Source: Burhinus oedicnemus (Eukaryota > Chordata > Aves > Charadriiformes > Burhinidae). Taken from it: a DNA stretch of 64,000 nt. The stretch is taken from the NCBI GenBank assembly GCA_008921705.1, contig VFFE01007649.1, positions 393,685 to 457,684 on the forward strand, in the 5' to 3' direction. This document shows, piece after piece, positions 36,889-49,628 of this stretch (within the stretch, counting starts at the first letter, position 1; each line of letters begins with the position of its first letter). The position numbers were made by a program, and so were the translations under genes. The notes under the pieces were generated by a model. It did not search any database. It had not been told where the DNA came from and saw only the letters and a list, made by a program, of their open reading frames with translations.

Positions 36889-37982
36889 ATGGAATCACAG
36901 AATCACAGGGATTGGAAGGGACCTCTGGAGATCATCTAGTCCAACCCCCCTGCCACACCAGGGTCACCTACAGCAGGTTGCACAGGATGGCGTCCAGACA
37001 GGTTTGGAATGTCTCCAGAGTCGGAGACTCCACCACCTCTCCGGGCAGCCTCTTCCAGTGCTCTGCCACCCTCAAAGGAAAGAAGTTCCTCCTCATGTTT
37101 AGATGGAACTTCCTACATTCAAGTTTGTGCCCATTACCCCTTGTCCTGTCACTGGGCATCACTGAAAAAAGACTGGTGCCATCCTCCCGGCACCCTCCCT
37201 TTATGTATTGATAAGCATTGATGAGATCCCCTCTGAGCCTTCTTTTCTCCAGACTGAAAAGATCCAAGTCCCTCAGCCTTTCCTCATAAGAAAGATGTTC
37301 CGGTCCCCTAATCATCTTGGTAGCCCTCTGCTGTACCCTCTCCAGCAGTGTCCTGTCCTTCTGGAACCAGGGAGCCCAGAACTGGACCCAGGACTCCAGG
37401 TGGGGCCCCACCAGGGCAGAGTAGAGGGGGAGGATAACCTCCCTCGACCTGCTTGCCACACTCTTCTTGATGCACCCCCAGATGCCATTGGCCTTGGCTA
37501 AAAGGGCATATTGCCGGCTCATGGTCATCCTGTTGTCCAGCAGGACTCCCAGGTCCCTTTCCACAGAGCTGCTTTCCAGCAGGTCAGCCCCTAACCTGTA
37601 CTGGTGCTTGGGGTTATTCCTCCCCAGGTGCAGTACCTTACACTTGCCCTTGTTGAACTTCATGAGGTTTCTCTGTGCCCAACTCTTCAGCCTGTCCAGG
37701 TCACGCTGAATGGCAGCACAGCCTTCCGGTGTGTCAGCCACCCCTCCTGGTTTTGTGGCATCAGGAAACTTGCTGATGGTACACCCTATCCCTTCATCCA
37801 GGTCATTGAGGAATATGTTGAACAGGACTGGACCCAGGACTGACCCCTGGGGAACACCACTTGTCACAGACCTCCAACTAGACTCTGTGCCACTAAGCAC
37901 AACCCTCGGAGCTCTATCTGTCAGCCAGTTTTCAATCCACCCCACCATCCATTCATCCAACCTGCACTTCCTAAGCTTGCCT
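36889..37982 (-). mobile_element. CR1: CR1 LINE fragment with the longest open RT frame
   Basis: This 5'-truncated CR1 on the minus strand starts inside RT ([11 protein letters not shown]), runs through the ORF2 stop and the 3' UTR, and ends with terminal repeats (atggaatcacagaatcacag at the left edge). By eye its protein differs from the copy at 16231-17129 at about 20 of 245 shared residues, including one single-residue deletion (LLAKANG against VAKKANG). They therefore belong to one subfamily in opposite orientations. No target duplication is evident. Confidence 0.95.
36968..37960 (-). pseudogene. CR1 ORF2 RT fragment, 330 codons, active site altered
   Basis: The frame is open for 330 codons from a TTG (not ATG) at 37960 to the CR1 stop; the frame also continues upstream to the truncation point near 37982, so there is no real start. 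RT motif B-like [17 protein letters not shown] lies at residues 35-51. The catalytic motif C should read FADD but reads FPDA (residues 65-68, bases 37768-37757 on minus), which removes the second Asp. The C-terminal CR1 blocks follow in order ([69 protein letters not shown]). Motif A and the whole endonuclease are absent. The open frame is a sign of youth, not of function. Confidence 0.9.
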
Positions 37983-40900
37983 ATGAAAACAGAAATTATT
38001 AAATACCTCTATTCAAACATGTTATGACCTATCCCCTTTTTGCCATTTTATTTATCATAAATCTTAGCTTTATCTTAGCTTTTTATGTAATTTGAAAACA
38101 CCAAAGTCAGTTTTATGCCATTTTCTGTTATGGACACTGATAAACTATGGGAAAGAACAGTGCATTAGGAAAGATGAGTTAGGTCATACTGACATCTGAT
38201 TTCATACTTTATTGCAGCCTGGATTGTAGTTCCAGTGCTGTTTCTTGATTATAAGTTAGAAGCGGGAGACATAGATTTTACTGCAGATTTTTTTAGTGCT
38301 TACTGAAGGCAACTGCATCTGTTGGAAAGGACATCAGAGGTAAACTACAGGGAGAATGAAGGACAGGTTAAGTTGTAAATGTTGTAAATTCCAAATATTT
38401 TTTCATCCAAACCTACAGATAGCTACAAAACCTGCTTATGCAGACTCTCACAGAAGGGACCCTTAGGACAACTGTATAATACAAAAAGACAAAAACAGAT
38501 GTCTGTATGTTATATATCTTAAGAAGTGGTATTGCTTTGCCCAAGATGCATCAGAAAAAATAAGGAGAGGAGATACTCCTAAATATTAAAGAGACTAAAA
38601 TAATAAAGCAAAATATGGATGCGTCATGCTTAATTTATGTTGGCTGGTATGTTCAGTCTGCCATTTGGAGTATCTAGTTCAGGCATCTGCCAAGCCAGTT
38701 GCCATGTTACAGTCTTCCTGCTCCTTATGAGGAGAGGGAAAGAAGTCTGGTGGGGTCAGAAAAATGGATGGGATATTTTCTGGACCCAGAAATTCAGAAA
38801 CCCTTAGTTTACTGGTGTAGAAGGAGCTTCTGTGAATACAGCACTCCTGTCACAGTGGAGAAGGTAATACAGCAGTGTAACTGACAACTCGATGAAAACA
38901 GAAGAAATCTGTGGATAAACCCGTTACCTTGATATCGTTCCATGATCTGGACCCTGAATGTGGTTCTTCCACAATGGCATGATGCTAAGCTGAGAAGCTA
39001 AACTGAGTTACTGAAGGAGCCAAGCCCAAGTCCCAGCCTGATGAGACTCTTCTAGTAGACACTTTAAAAGTGTGCTTAAATCTCTCCCTACCCAGAAGAT
39101 CAAGTTCATAATTCTTAATGCACTTTCACTGATATAGCTGGGACTGAAACAGTGTGCTTAGTTATACGAATCCCTTGTTTAAATGAGGATTAAGAAACTA
39201 GCACTATTGAGTTATGACTATAATAACAAAAACATGTAATCATTTCTCAAAGATGAGAATGCCTTTCTGCCTAGATAACTCAAAGATAAATAAATAAGTT
39301 GTCATTAAACTCTTGTTTTCTTTTTGTCCACTCTGCTTAAACCAACGTTCCTTCTGTATTAGGACCAATCACGAGAAAGACATTTGAAAAAAACAAACAA
39401 CAAAAACCCAAACTTTTTTTAAAAAACATTGTTGGTGGATAGGCTTCTCTTTCTTAATTTAATGGCAATTTGGGACAGACACCGGATTGCAACATTTAGA
39501 TTTCAGAAGGGAAAATTCCAGGACTATTAGGTGAATTCTAGTGATTGCTCTGCATCTTGTTTTCTTGTTTAGTTTTCTGTTATTTGTTTGACATTTCCAT
39601 GTGTCTGATTTTCCCATATATAAAATAGATATAATAAATCTTCATTGTTGTGAAGTCTACCAAAAGCTGTACAGAAACAAGCTATCCAATTCCTGTGTGT
39701 TATGACAAGATTTCATCTTCTTTCTAGTATTATCCTTACATATAATACTAATACTGCATGGATCATTTGATTGGTGCTTCAGATGTGAAGTAAGTGTTCT
39801 GAGGTATTTGTTTGTTCGGGAAAAACTGTGACATCAGTTGTTTCAGGCCATCAGGTCAACTAATTGGACTGGGAATTTCAATTCAGATTTCACTGGAACT
39901 ATGTTAGAAAGAAATATAACAAAATATAACGATCTGATTTAAGGCTTTGCTACACGCAGATTTGACATGGAAGGCATTTGTGTACATAAAATAGATTAGC
40001 TCCATTTTTAAGACAAGCCCTAAGGAAACTTATGCTGCCCTCTAGATTAAAATCATCTTAACTTTATTTGGTTAAATCTATTTTCTGGTTTTGATTCAGA
40101 CAAATAACTGATAATCTGTCTAGTAAATGGATTAAACTAAGTAGGAAGAAGGCATTTTCATTCTGAAATTAAGTGCAGCCATTTAGTTTTATTCAAGAAC
40201 AGCTATTACACTTAAAATTCACACCCTATTTTACCCAAATTAATGATCTAGTTAAGAAAACTGTCAGGAAATGAAGCAAAATATTTTTGGTATTATAAGC
40301 TATTTACCATGGTTTTGAAATTATTTTAAAATGGGTACATTCAAGTTCATTTGCATTTTAGATGAAGGGTTTTGTTGATTCTTATGTTTGCTGGATGGGT
40401 TTCCCCAGGCTGTTACTAATGGACACAGTGCCAAAAAACAGTAAAACCAGCAGAAGCCCCTGAAGTACCAATGAGCTTTTAATGCTCATTCCTGATGGCA
40501 CTGATCGTCACAAAGGGGAAATGAGTAAAACTAGTGTATAGTCAAGGGGAACCACATCTAATACTTTCTAATGTTATTTCTGCCTTTACTCATAAGCTTC
40601 CTCTCTGACCCTTAACAAACTCACACCACTTCTGATGTAAGAGCCTTTCTCTGTATAGTGCTTACCATCTGGGACAGCCTTGCTATATTTCTCTGCCTCA
40701 TTAACTCACTCTCTTTTTTAAAAATCTCATGGAAAAAAAGGTTGAATTTTTTCTTATAAACAGTTTAATTCCTCTCTCTTGTCCATTTTCTTGCCTCTTA
40801 GATGAAAGGTGCTGCATAAAATAGAAATATACTCAATTAGTAAGCAAAGCATGATAAAGAAGTGCAATGCAAGCTAACGCCAAGACACTTTGATACTATT

Positions 40901-43857
40901 CCTAATAGGAATTTCAATGGAAAACACTCATCTGCTTCCTAAAGTTCCCAGCTGGTAGCTAAGATTTAAATGTAGTAGTGGATTCACATTTTTTCCTTAA
41001 GGCAATAAGGGAGCAGAGAAAGGGAAAGTGGTAATATTAGATGTTATCATTTTATCTCTTTTTATGTATATTTTAGAATTCTTTCTATATATTAGAATTT
41101 CATTTAATTTTAATTAGGATTTAAAGAAACCTCTCATGACAGAAGTAAAAAAAAGGCTTTTACTGTATCTGGCAAAAGGCTAAATTCTGTAGGACTTAAC
41201 TTTTGGATTTGTTCAGCTGTTGTTTCTCTTGGTCCGAGAATATACACAGCTCCCAAATTAGTCAGAAAGCTGAGAGTTTCTTCTGGTTTAGGCCTGTCTT
41301 TTTTATATCTGTTTTTGATCATCTTTCTTTTACAAGGAAATGAAAGGGAACAAGCAATTGAAGTAATTTCTAGTGAAGTGTATTGACAGGGTTATGTCTG
41401 GTTATAACAATAATTTACAGGGTGATTAGCAGCTGTATGCTAATTATTCAGGAAGCCCTTGATTTCCTGAAAACACTAATTCTCAGTTCAGATTGTATGG
41501 TGTCTTTGTTTCATCTCTGGTAAGGAACTTTTCTGTGTATATTCTCTTCACAGCTAATATTACAGAAAAGCTTTTCCAGAAAATTCACCAAGTATGTCCT
41601 GTTGAATAGTCTTCTTTAAGTATCAATCAGGTATGAGTAACTTTAGCCTTATTACTAATGATTCTCGTTTCAAAATTAAAATACTTTTCATAGTATATTA
41701 TACAAACCTGTATAATAGTCTATTTTTTAAGCAAAATGCTGTGAATTGGTGCATATGGATGTGCTCCATTCAGATACTGAATTCTGCTCAGAAAGGACTA
41801 TGTAATGGAAAGCAGTCTGCAAACAAAGGTGATTCTGTTGCAGTCTGGAGGCTCGTAGCTTTTCAAGTTTAGGAGTGCTGTGGGATTTATTGGGTTAGTT
41901 ACACAAATATTTAACCTGGACAGTCCCGGAGAAGGTGTCATGAAAGATGGTGGCGTCCCTGCTGCCTTTGGGTTGCAATTTGTAGTCTAATTCTGAATGC
42001 AAACATCCTGCTGAGGTTGGAGGGAGTTACGTACAGGCAAAAGGGACCTCTTCTGTGTGACTAGGTATAAGACTGAGAGCCACAGTGAACCTGCAATATA
42101 AGGCTTTATTCTCTCATTTTGAAAATTTTGGTATTTGCACTAAGAAAAGAAGATGGAAATGCCTCCAGTTTGTCACTAATCATTGCAATGCACAAAGTCA
42201 TGTAGTCACAAGAAACAGCAAATATGTTAGTGTGAAGTTTGTTTGTGTGAATTACACAGTGAATAATGCACTCCCCTTTAGCAATGAAGTGGATCTGTCA
42301 GAAAAGAAGTGGAGACAAATAAAAGGCTGTGTTTGTTGTGCTATTTGTTGGAAATGAATAACCATAGCTACAGTAATAATATTTGGGTTCGAGTACCCTC
42401 TGGGCAGACTGTAATTTTTCTTTATTAGTAATCAGGAAGTGTCAGAATCAGCACCAGATCTTTACTTTGCATGTGTAGATTTTTTCCTTTACTTTAGAAT
42501 GTACAGCTCCTGGATGTTACTAGTGATGCTAGGCTTCTCTGAACATAGGAATGTGAAAGCTAACATCAGTGAAGATGGCCATGCCTTTTCTGTCTTCAGC
42601 AAAGTCCAACAGGTCTTTTTGCCCAGTGCCTGCTGCCCATGCTTCTGCAAACAGAAGAAAAATATATGTATTTTAATATGCTGTTTTTTTAAATGCTGAT
42701 AAATAAAACTAAGACTTCAGAAGAACTGCATTTGGGACTGTTTATTGATGACTTCAAGCTCTCCTCTCCTTCTACAAAGGTCATTTTGGAGCAATTTTCA
42801 GGGTCCTGTTAATAATTACAGTCTCATCCTTAGCCCCAGAGAAGCAGAAGTTGGAATGAGCTGGAACAGACCAGCTCTAGTAAGCCTTATATATTGCTGA
42901 ATATGACCACTGAAGAGCATTGTCATTTACAACAGATTAGATAATCTTAGCAAGCACAATGTTGCAGGGTGCTAATTGACATAATAAAGAACAGAATATA
43001 TCCATCAAGCTGTGCTTGTGGGTAAACAGGAGCTAATTAAATTAGCAATAAGGCATAAGGCCTGTAAAACATGTTCTTTTTATGCTTGTTGTAGTTGGTT
43101 ATCTTAGAGTTGTTGTCTTAAGCAAAGATAATTGCTTATATACATGTTGCTCTAAAGACAATAAAATTAAAGTGGTGATGTAAGATACTAGTTACTAAGT
43201 CATGCATAAGTACCTGATAGAGACAGTGGTTTCCCAGCTGTACTTGAGTTGGGTTGGTTCGGTAGACCAAAAAATTGGTGCCAAACTATTTAAAATACCA
43301 TTTTAGTAGTAGACAACATTAAGTAGGTAACAATATTTACTCCAGATCTTGTTAAGACATCTTCTGAGAAATCAGAAGTTATTGTTCATCTGATACTTAT
43401 CAAATGAAGATGGGTAATCACACCCCTGATACGGATCTTCAGAAACAGAAAGATTGCTTACACACATGGCTTGTAAAAGTAAAAAGTAATACAATTTAAA
43501 TCAGCCTAAGTACATTTGAAACAGGTTTTATTTAATGAGATGATAGAGAAAAATATCTTGGGGGAATTAATGATCTCAAGGGAAATCCAGGTGAAACTGA
43601 TATTTGCAGTCCTGTGTATGTGAAACATTTTCAGAAATAATGTTAATATGGGTTTTGTGGTCTTGTAAGAGATCACAATTAAAGTTAATAAAGAGAAGAA
43701 ATGTTTGACTGAATTATCAATAAATAGGAAAAACCGCTGCAGTGGGTGAGAAGCAAAACAAACCTTCCCAATATCAGCTTCCTGTAGGGGTAACTGGAGG
43801 GATGCTGTGATATGCCTGCCAAGGGAGATTTTTCTTCAAAACATGAGTTTCTTAGCC
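37983..43857. other. AT-rich stretch, possible conserved non-coding sequence
   Basis: No gene or clear mobile element was found in 5.9 kb. Two sub-stretches (about 41400-41530 and 42940-43090) have the even, non-repetitive, TAATTA-rich look of vertebrate enhancer-like sequence. That is an impression, not a demonstration. Frames up to 90 codons (42085-42357 plus) have no recognisable domain. Confidence 0.5.
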
Positions 43858-44525
43858 TTCAACTGACCCAAAACTGGACATGGTATTTCAGATATGGTCT
43901 AATTAGTGCCGAGCAGAGGGGGATAATCACTCACTGTATTAGCTGACCATGCTCCTGCTCACACAACCCAGGGAGCTCTTGGCCACCTTTGCTGTCTGAG
44001 GCTCAGCTTGCTGCCCATCAGGCCCCAAGGATTTTCCTGCAGGGCTGCTCCCAACCTGTCCGTCCACAGCCTGTGCCATCGCAGGCCTTCCTCTGTCCCA
44101 GGGACAGCACTTGGCACTTTTCCTTGCTTAATTTCAGGAGGTTCCTATCTCACCATTCTTCCAGCCTGTTCATGTCCCTCTGGTGGGACCCTGCTCTCAA
44201 GACCATCAACAGGTTTCCACATAATTTGATGTCATCTGTACACTTGAGAAGTGTGCACTCCGTTATCTCCTACAGGTCATTGATAAAGGTGTTAACTAGG
44301 AGAGGTCTCAGTACAGGCCTCTGCATTTGTCCAGTTGTTACCAACATGCTGGTAGAGCATGACCCATTAACCTCTGGGTCTGACCATCCAACCACTTTTT
44401 TAACCCGTTGTATGCTCATCCAGACCATAATGTCTTATTTTGGATGCATAAGTATTGTGGGAGACAGTGCTGAAAACCTTGCTAAAGTGGAAGTAAATGA
44501 TACCTACATCTCTCCTCCATCCCAG
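43858..44525 (-). mobile_element. CR1: Old CR1 RT-domain fragment
   Basis: The reverse complement follows CR1 ORF2 from the palm (around 44460) toward the C-terminal half. Recognisable plus-strand pieces are ttgatgtcatctgtacactt (the FADD region, already altered), gtcattgataaaggtgttaa, ttgctgtctgaggctcagct and tgccgagcagagggggataa. The CR1 3' UTR and terminal repeats are missing, so both ends are truncated. Many substitutions and indels make it one of the older copies here. The 182-codon plus-strand frame at 43989-44537 is an antisense shadow of this relic. Confidence 0.8.
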
Positions 44526-45517
44526 TTCTCCAATTAGAGGAATGTAATTTACATGGTACAGTTACTTAGACTTATTTTTAGGTTCAAATTTCCCTCAAAT
44601 GTGTCCAACAATTTGAAGTACTGTTTCCATTTCATTCCCACCTGCAAACTGAAGAAGGTTTACTAAGAAATTCCTAAGTACTTAATGAAATATGTACCCG
44701 GCTCAGCCTTTTTTATGAGATGGCGGGATATAGGAGTGAAATGCATATTGGGGAATTTCAAGTGAGGGGGAATGTAATGTATCTCTTTCTGGTACTGCTC
44801 TTTCTGCTTCTCTAACTTTTTTTTTTCCCCCACAGCAAAAATAATAACATATTTCTAAGTGTTTTGTAATTTTACTCCTACTTACCTTCTGCTCAGCAGT
44901 AAAAAGAGGAACAATTATGTAATTTTAAAAAGAGAAAAGTGAAAGTAAAACTTAACTTCTGGATTGTTACTGAGCTCCTTCAAAAATTGTACCTAAAACA
45001 TCTGGAAAGCTAATATCCTCTAGAACATAATATACTTTTTTCTATGATATATGATTTCCCAAATCACTATATGCAGAGTATTTCATGGTCATAAGTAGGA
45101 AGCTCGTATTAATCTCTCTTAAAATGTCATTAACAATGGAACTTAAAATGTTTTCTTATACACAAGTGTGATGCCTTTCCTTAATTTATAATGTTTTTTT
45201 AGAATTTAATTATATTATGAGATCCAGGCACTTTTCAGGGTTGGTTCTTACAATGATGGGCTCTTCCACCCCTTTAGATATTAACTTTAGCATTCATTTG
45301 AGATATGTTTGAGTTAGGAAAATAAATCCCCATCCAAACAACGAAGAAATGTTAGTTCCTGAGTAGATAGCGAAGTCATAGGGGGATGAACATGCCTCTT
45401 TGTAAGAGCATTACTTTCTTGTCCAACGAACTATGTTTAGAAAAGTATAAAGTACTGTGATTTCTATATATGACCATGTATGTATGGTGAGACATTTAAA
45501 ACCCTCAGAGAGAGATC
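44526..45517. other. AT-rich non-coding stretch
   Basis: No gene is recognised. A T-then-C tract (tttttttttcccccac) lies at about 44819-44834. Confidence 0.6.
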
Positions 45518-45656
45518 TACTCAGGTTTTCAAAAACAGTGTAAAGTTGTTGGATGTCAACCTATCACGAAATCAATGAGAAGCACCTAATCTGTACAGAT
45601 ATTTTTACCTCCACCTTTTAAATACCTAAGTATCTTTGAAAATATGACTCCTACTT
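45518..45656. repeat. Candidate ancient amniote repeat
   Basis: The pieces tactcaggttttcaaaaaca, gaaatcaatgagaagcacct and aaatacctaagtatctttga, then aaatatgactcctac, resemble a dispersed repeat with recurrent CCTAA and TTTGAAAAT motifs that I recall from turtles and crocodilians. Family name unknown. Confidence 0.4.
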
Positions 45657-45725
45657 TTTAATCTCTTTAGTAAGATAAATTTGGCTTAGAGCTAGGGTAA
45701 GAATGTGAGATTTTATGGCCTGTAA

Positions 45726-45772
45726 TATTCAGAGGTCAGGCTAGATGATCATTCTGGCTTCAAAAATCCATC
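45726..45772 (+). mobile_element. Possible ancient CR1/L3-like 3' tail
   Basis: The sequence agaggtcaggctagatgatc, followed by attctggcttcaaaaatcc, has the form of the last 45 bases of old CR1-type LINEs (the tagatgatc block, then a short purine/pyrimidine tail). Nothing upstream is recognisable, so it is either a severely truncated copy or chance. Confidence 0.45.
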
Positions 45773-47029
45773 AGCCCCTGAAAGAGGAAGCTGAAGTAAC
45801 TCACTGTCTCTGGTTTCAGGCTTTCCTATTTATTCACACATTTTCTCTGTGTCCCTCATGCTAGGACATGCTTCTCTTTTTTTGAATATATAAATCAGAA
45901 GACAAGAGCCATCAGAGATGGTAAAGATCTACTTAATCATTTACCCACTCCCTGCCAAATAGAATAGTGTTCAAAAATAGATGATATTTCAGATATTAGT
46001 CTGATAGCTGAATAATACCACACGTACTCTTAGCCCAAGGGCCTATATCTTTTACTAAGTAATTTCTAGCCTCTATCACAATCTATTTTAATCATCAATA
46101 TTATTCTTGCCCTGGAGGGATGCCCTCCAAACCTCCTTCAGCTTGGCAGTCTTAGCCATAACAATTCCCATTCCATTAAACCAGCCCATTTAAATGGAGA
46201 AGTTACCTCAGTTCAGTTCTGCAGGATTATTATAACAGTCACATCCACAGAGATTTATAAAGTCACTTGTTTTTTATCTCCAGTGCCTCCTGGACTTTTA
46301 GCTCCTCAATTAATAATCTTTTCATTATAGAGGTTACACTTGAATAAAAAACAAAGGTGCCATTCTCCCACAAATAATTAGTTCACACTGTCCTGTTATA
46401 TTTAGGTGCTACATTCTGAGACTAGACAAATTTTTTTGAGCCGTGTATCCTCATGCACCATCAATGGGGAAAGGGATGAAAAGCAATAACTACAGAAAAA
46501 GCTTTGTGAAAAAATTTTCCTTTGAAATACATTCCCCATATCTCCTATACTAGAAAGTAGAAGTCCAGAAAGGCCAGACAAACCCAGAAACAACTCAATG
46601 TCTCCATAAGTGAGCTTCTAAGAAATTAGAGACTACAGCATAGCAAGCATAATGAAGCTGTTTGTTAGATTTTTGCAGACTGGAAAGCTTTTACTGGTCT
46701 TGTTACTACAAAACGACAGTGGTAGGAAAGGATTTTTTGTTCAAGAATCAAAAGGAAGTACTCATGTAGAAGTCTTCCCCTTCTGGCAAGAACTCGGGGA
46801 ACAGGATTCATGAGAAAAAAATTAATTTGATATTAGGAAGATCATAATCCACCAATATAGTGTTCAAGAAGTACAGCTGTTGTATATACATACATATACG
46901 TTGTACATACACACATACTCACATCTCAATATGTATATATAAACTTATTCTATAATTGGAAAGTTTGTGAATATTAATTATCAACAGAAAGGTCAAAGAG
47001 GTTGAATTAGCCTGAACAGAATTCTTCCA
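45773..47029. other. AT-rich non-coding stretch with a simple repeat
   Basis: No gene is recognised. An imperfect TA/CA repeat lies at 46881-46942 (tgtatatacatacatatacg and similar). Confidence 0.6.
46881..46942. repeat. Imperfect TA/CA simple repeat
   Basis: The tract contains tatacatacatatacg, tacatacacacatactcaca and atgtatatataaa. It is a decayed alternating-base microsatellite. Confidence 0.75.
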
Positions 47030-47340
47030 TCTCAGCTGACCTCTGCAGAGATGCCTAGACTGAGCATGGGGTACTTGGGGCACAGGTAGTCACGTCTATC
47101 CCAGTTGAGTGGTTCCTCTGCACTTAGCAGACAGACTCCCCAGGGCTGTCTCCCAAAAACCAGCCAATGCTTTCTGGGTCTGTGCATCTAGGGCAGATCA
47201 GCCAGGAAAACTGCTCCACAGCCAAGGTTCTGGGACTTGAGGATCTACCCTTCACCTTTGCTGTAAGACAGGGGTAAACCCCCTGGAGCCCAGACAGAGG
47301 CTTTGATTGTACCACTGCAAGCTCAGAGAGCACTTCTAAC
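47030..47340. other. GC-richer block of unknown origin
   Basis: Base composition here is clearly richer in G and C than on either side (for example ggagcccagacagaggcttt and gggacttgaggatct). A 69-codon minus-strand frame (47124-47333) covers most of it but has no recognisable domain. It could be an unrecognised mobile element, a regulatory block or a relic exon; I cannot decide from sequence alone. Confidence 0.45.
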
Positions 47341-49602
47341 TGCTTTTATTCACAACTTTTTCATGTTGGGGTGCTCTTCTTTTCCAGATAGAGTTTGAAA
47401 CAACATGAACCTATGGCTTTTTCTGGTTAAGCTGCATAAGTATTCAATGTTGTGCATTTTTAAATGTGTACTTGCGATCCTTGGAAATTCCACGATCATC
47501 TTAAAATGCAGATTTTCCTTTGAAATGAAATCTTAAAGAAAACCACCAAGTGAAATCAATGGAACAGAAATGTTTGGGTTACTCAGGGATATGCAGCTTA
47601 TCTTTCTTCAAGAAAAAAAACAGTCTAGGGAGGTGGGCAAGTCTTAGGCGGCCATGCAACAGAATAAAGGTTTACTGCTCAGAGGAGCCCCAGGATATAC
47701 TCCAGAACCAAAGACAGGACAGAAAGAGATATGTTTTGTAGTCTTCCATAGAAACTAATTTTACGTATGTTCTTTTGTAAATATGAGGACATTGATAACA
47801 ATATTGCTGTTTTGCAGAAAACTAATGATGACACAGAGCAAATGTCAGACTTCACTGGTTGTCCTGTTATATATATAACAATATATATATTCAAATATAT
47901 TAAAAAATACACAATCTTCCAGTCCATAGGAAAAAAAACAGCTAAAAAGGAGCTTCTCTGGAGAACAGACATCTCTTCCACTGATTCAGTACAGAAAATA
48001 GAATCCTTAAATGATTTCTTTTTCTCTTATTTGATTAGCTTTTGTGTTAACGTTCAACATCACTGATTGTAGACATCATGTCTCATTCTCTCAGTTCTTC
48101 CTGATTTATGCTGTAAAATGTTTGGACAGAAAACAATAAATCAAGTTTTCTGTCATATTGAAGAATAGATGAACCTATTTTACTGTACAACCCAGAATGC
48201 TAAGGGTTAACTTGTCCCATTCACTTAACCAAAAATAACATTCTGACCCTTCCCAAGCAAGCTGCATAAAGCAAAAACCTCCCAATTATCTAACACAAGG
48301 AGAAATAAACAATCAAGAAAATATTTTTTTTTAAATAGAATTTATACTGTTCACATCTGGCTCAGTTCCTATCCACTTGTTTATTACCCAAATCAAACCT
48401 CTTGGACAATTTTTACAGCCTCCCACTCATACCTATTTAATGTATTTAAGATGGGAGGGAACAGATCAACACTGACGAGCTGCAGTTTTGTTCTAAATAA
48501 CTGAATTCAGCCATGCTGCACAACACCAGCCGTACCTCTCTCCTTACAAAACCATTGCAGATTAATTCTTAATCTTTGTTGCCCTGGCCACATTAAATTT
48601 TCTTTCAGTCATTTCAAGTGTCAGTGATCTACTGTTTCTATTCACCAAAAACACTTGAGCTTTGCCCTTAGATGGGGATAATATAATTAGCAGATACATT
48701 AATAAGGTTTCTTTTCATTTGTAGTGGGCTCCCCTGGTTTCATGGACAGGAAAACAAACAGGACCAAACTGCCGCAGCTTTTGGCATGCAGATGTTTCCT
48801 TATGAATTTCAGTTCACTCTGTCATAAGGAATAGCTCAGGGGTTTGGGAAAAAGGATACAGACTTTAGATGCCCCACCTTCTAAAGAAATATTTGAAACC
48901 AACTGTGGTTTTAAATGCTTATATTTTTTCAAAATGAGGCCACATAGATAAGAACCTCTCAGCAAACAATAAATGAAGCAACAAACAAAGAAAACTATTG
49001 CCAAATCACTTTAAGAAGGAAAGAGGAGCTGAAGAAGAGAAATCTTTTTAAAATCCTCCTTGTGAGTTATGTTTACTTGTTTTTTCCGAGGAGGGTTCTG
49101 AGCACCCTAATAAACAAAAGCAAAGCAGAGAGACTAGTTTTGTCTTTTCCTTTCCTAGACACTATGAAAAAAATAAAGTGAGCAAGCGGCTAGGAATGTG
49201 TGTTTGTTTAACCTAAAATGGGTTTCCCTAAGGGTGGCATCTGACCCCGTGTGTTATTGCTGGGGCTAGAAAGAAGCCTGGAAATGCCATATCCCCTGGC
49301 ATAAATAGGAGGAAACACTCCCTATGCTGAATGTGGTTTGCTATTGACAGAGCTTCTGTTCTGCTGTGACAGAAATAGATCTGTAGACTTTCAGAGCTGA
49401 AACTAATACAACGGTTCCTCTTGGCTAAAAGCAATCCCGATAGGCTTCTCACAGATTTGCCTTCATCTTTACAATGAAGGTGACCCCTCCTCAAGCAGAG
49501 ACCAGCAGTCTGATCTAAAGAAATAGAAAATAACGTGAAAGTGTGCTGAAATGGATATAGGAACAATGAAATCTGAAGGTTTATCCTAGTGAATCCACTG
49601 GC

Positions 49603-49628
49603 TTTTATCAGTCAATTTTATCAGTCAA
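49603..49628. repeat. Perfect 13-bp tandem pair
   Basis: The unit ttttatcagtcaa occurs twice in direct succession without mismatch. Confidence 0.9.

Noticed and set aside
36870..38000. Target duplication around the CR1 at 36889-37982
   Set aside because: The flanks (caaggcattc on the left, ctatgaaaac on the right) do not match in direct orientation.
43989..44537. 182-codon plus-strand open frame
   Set aside because: It lies antisense over the CR1 RT relic at 43858-44525 and its translation has no known domain; it is a shadow of the LINE.
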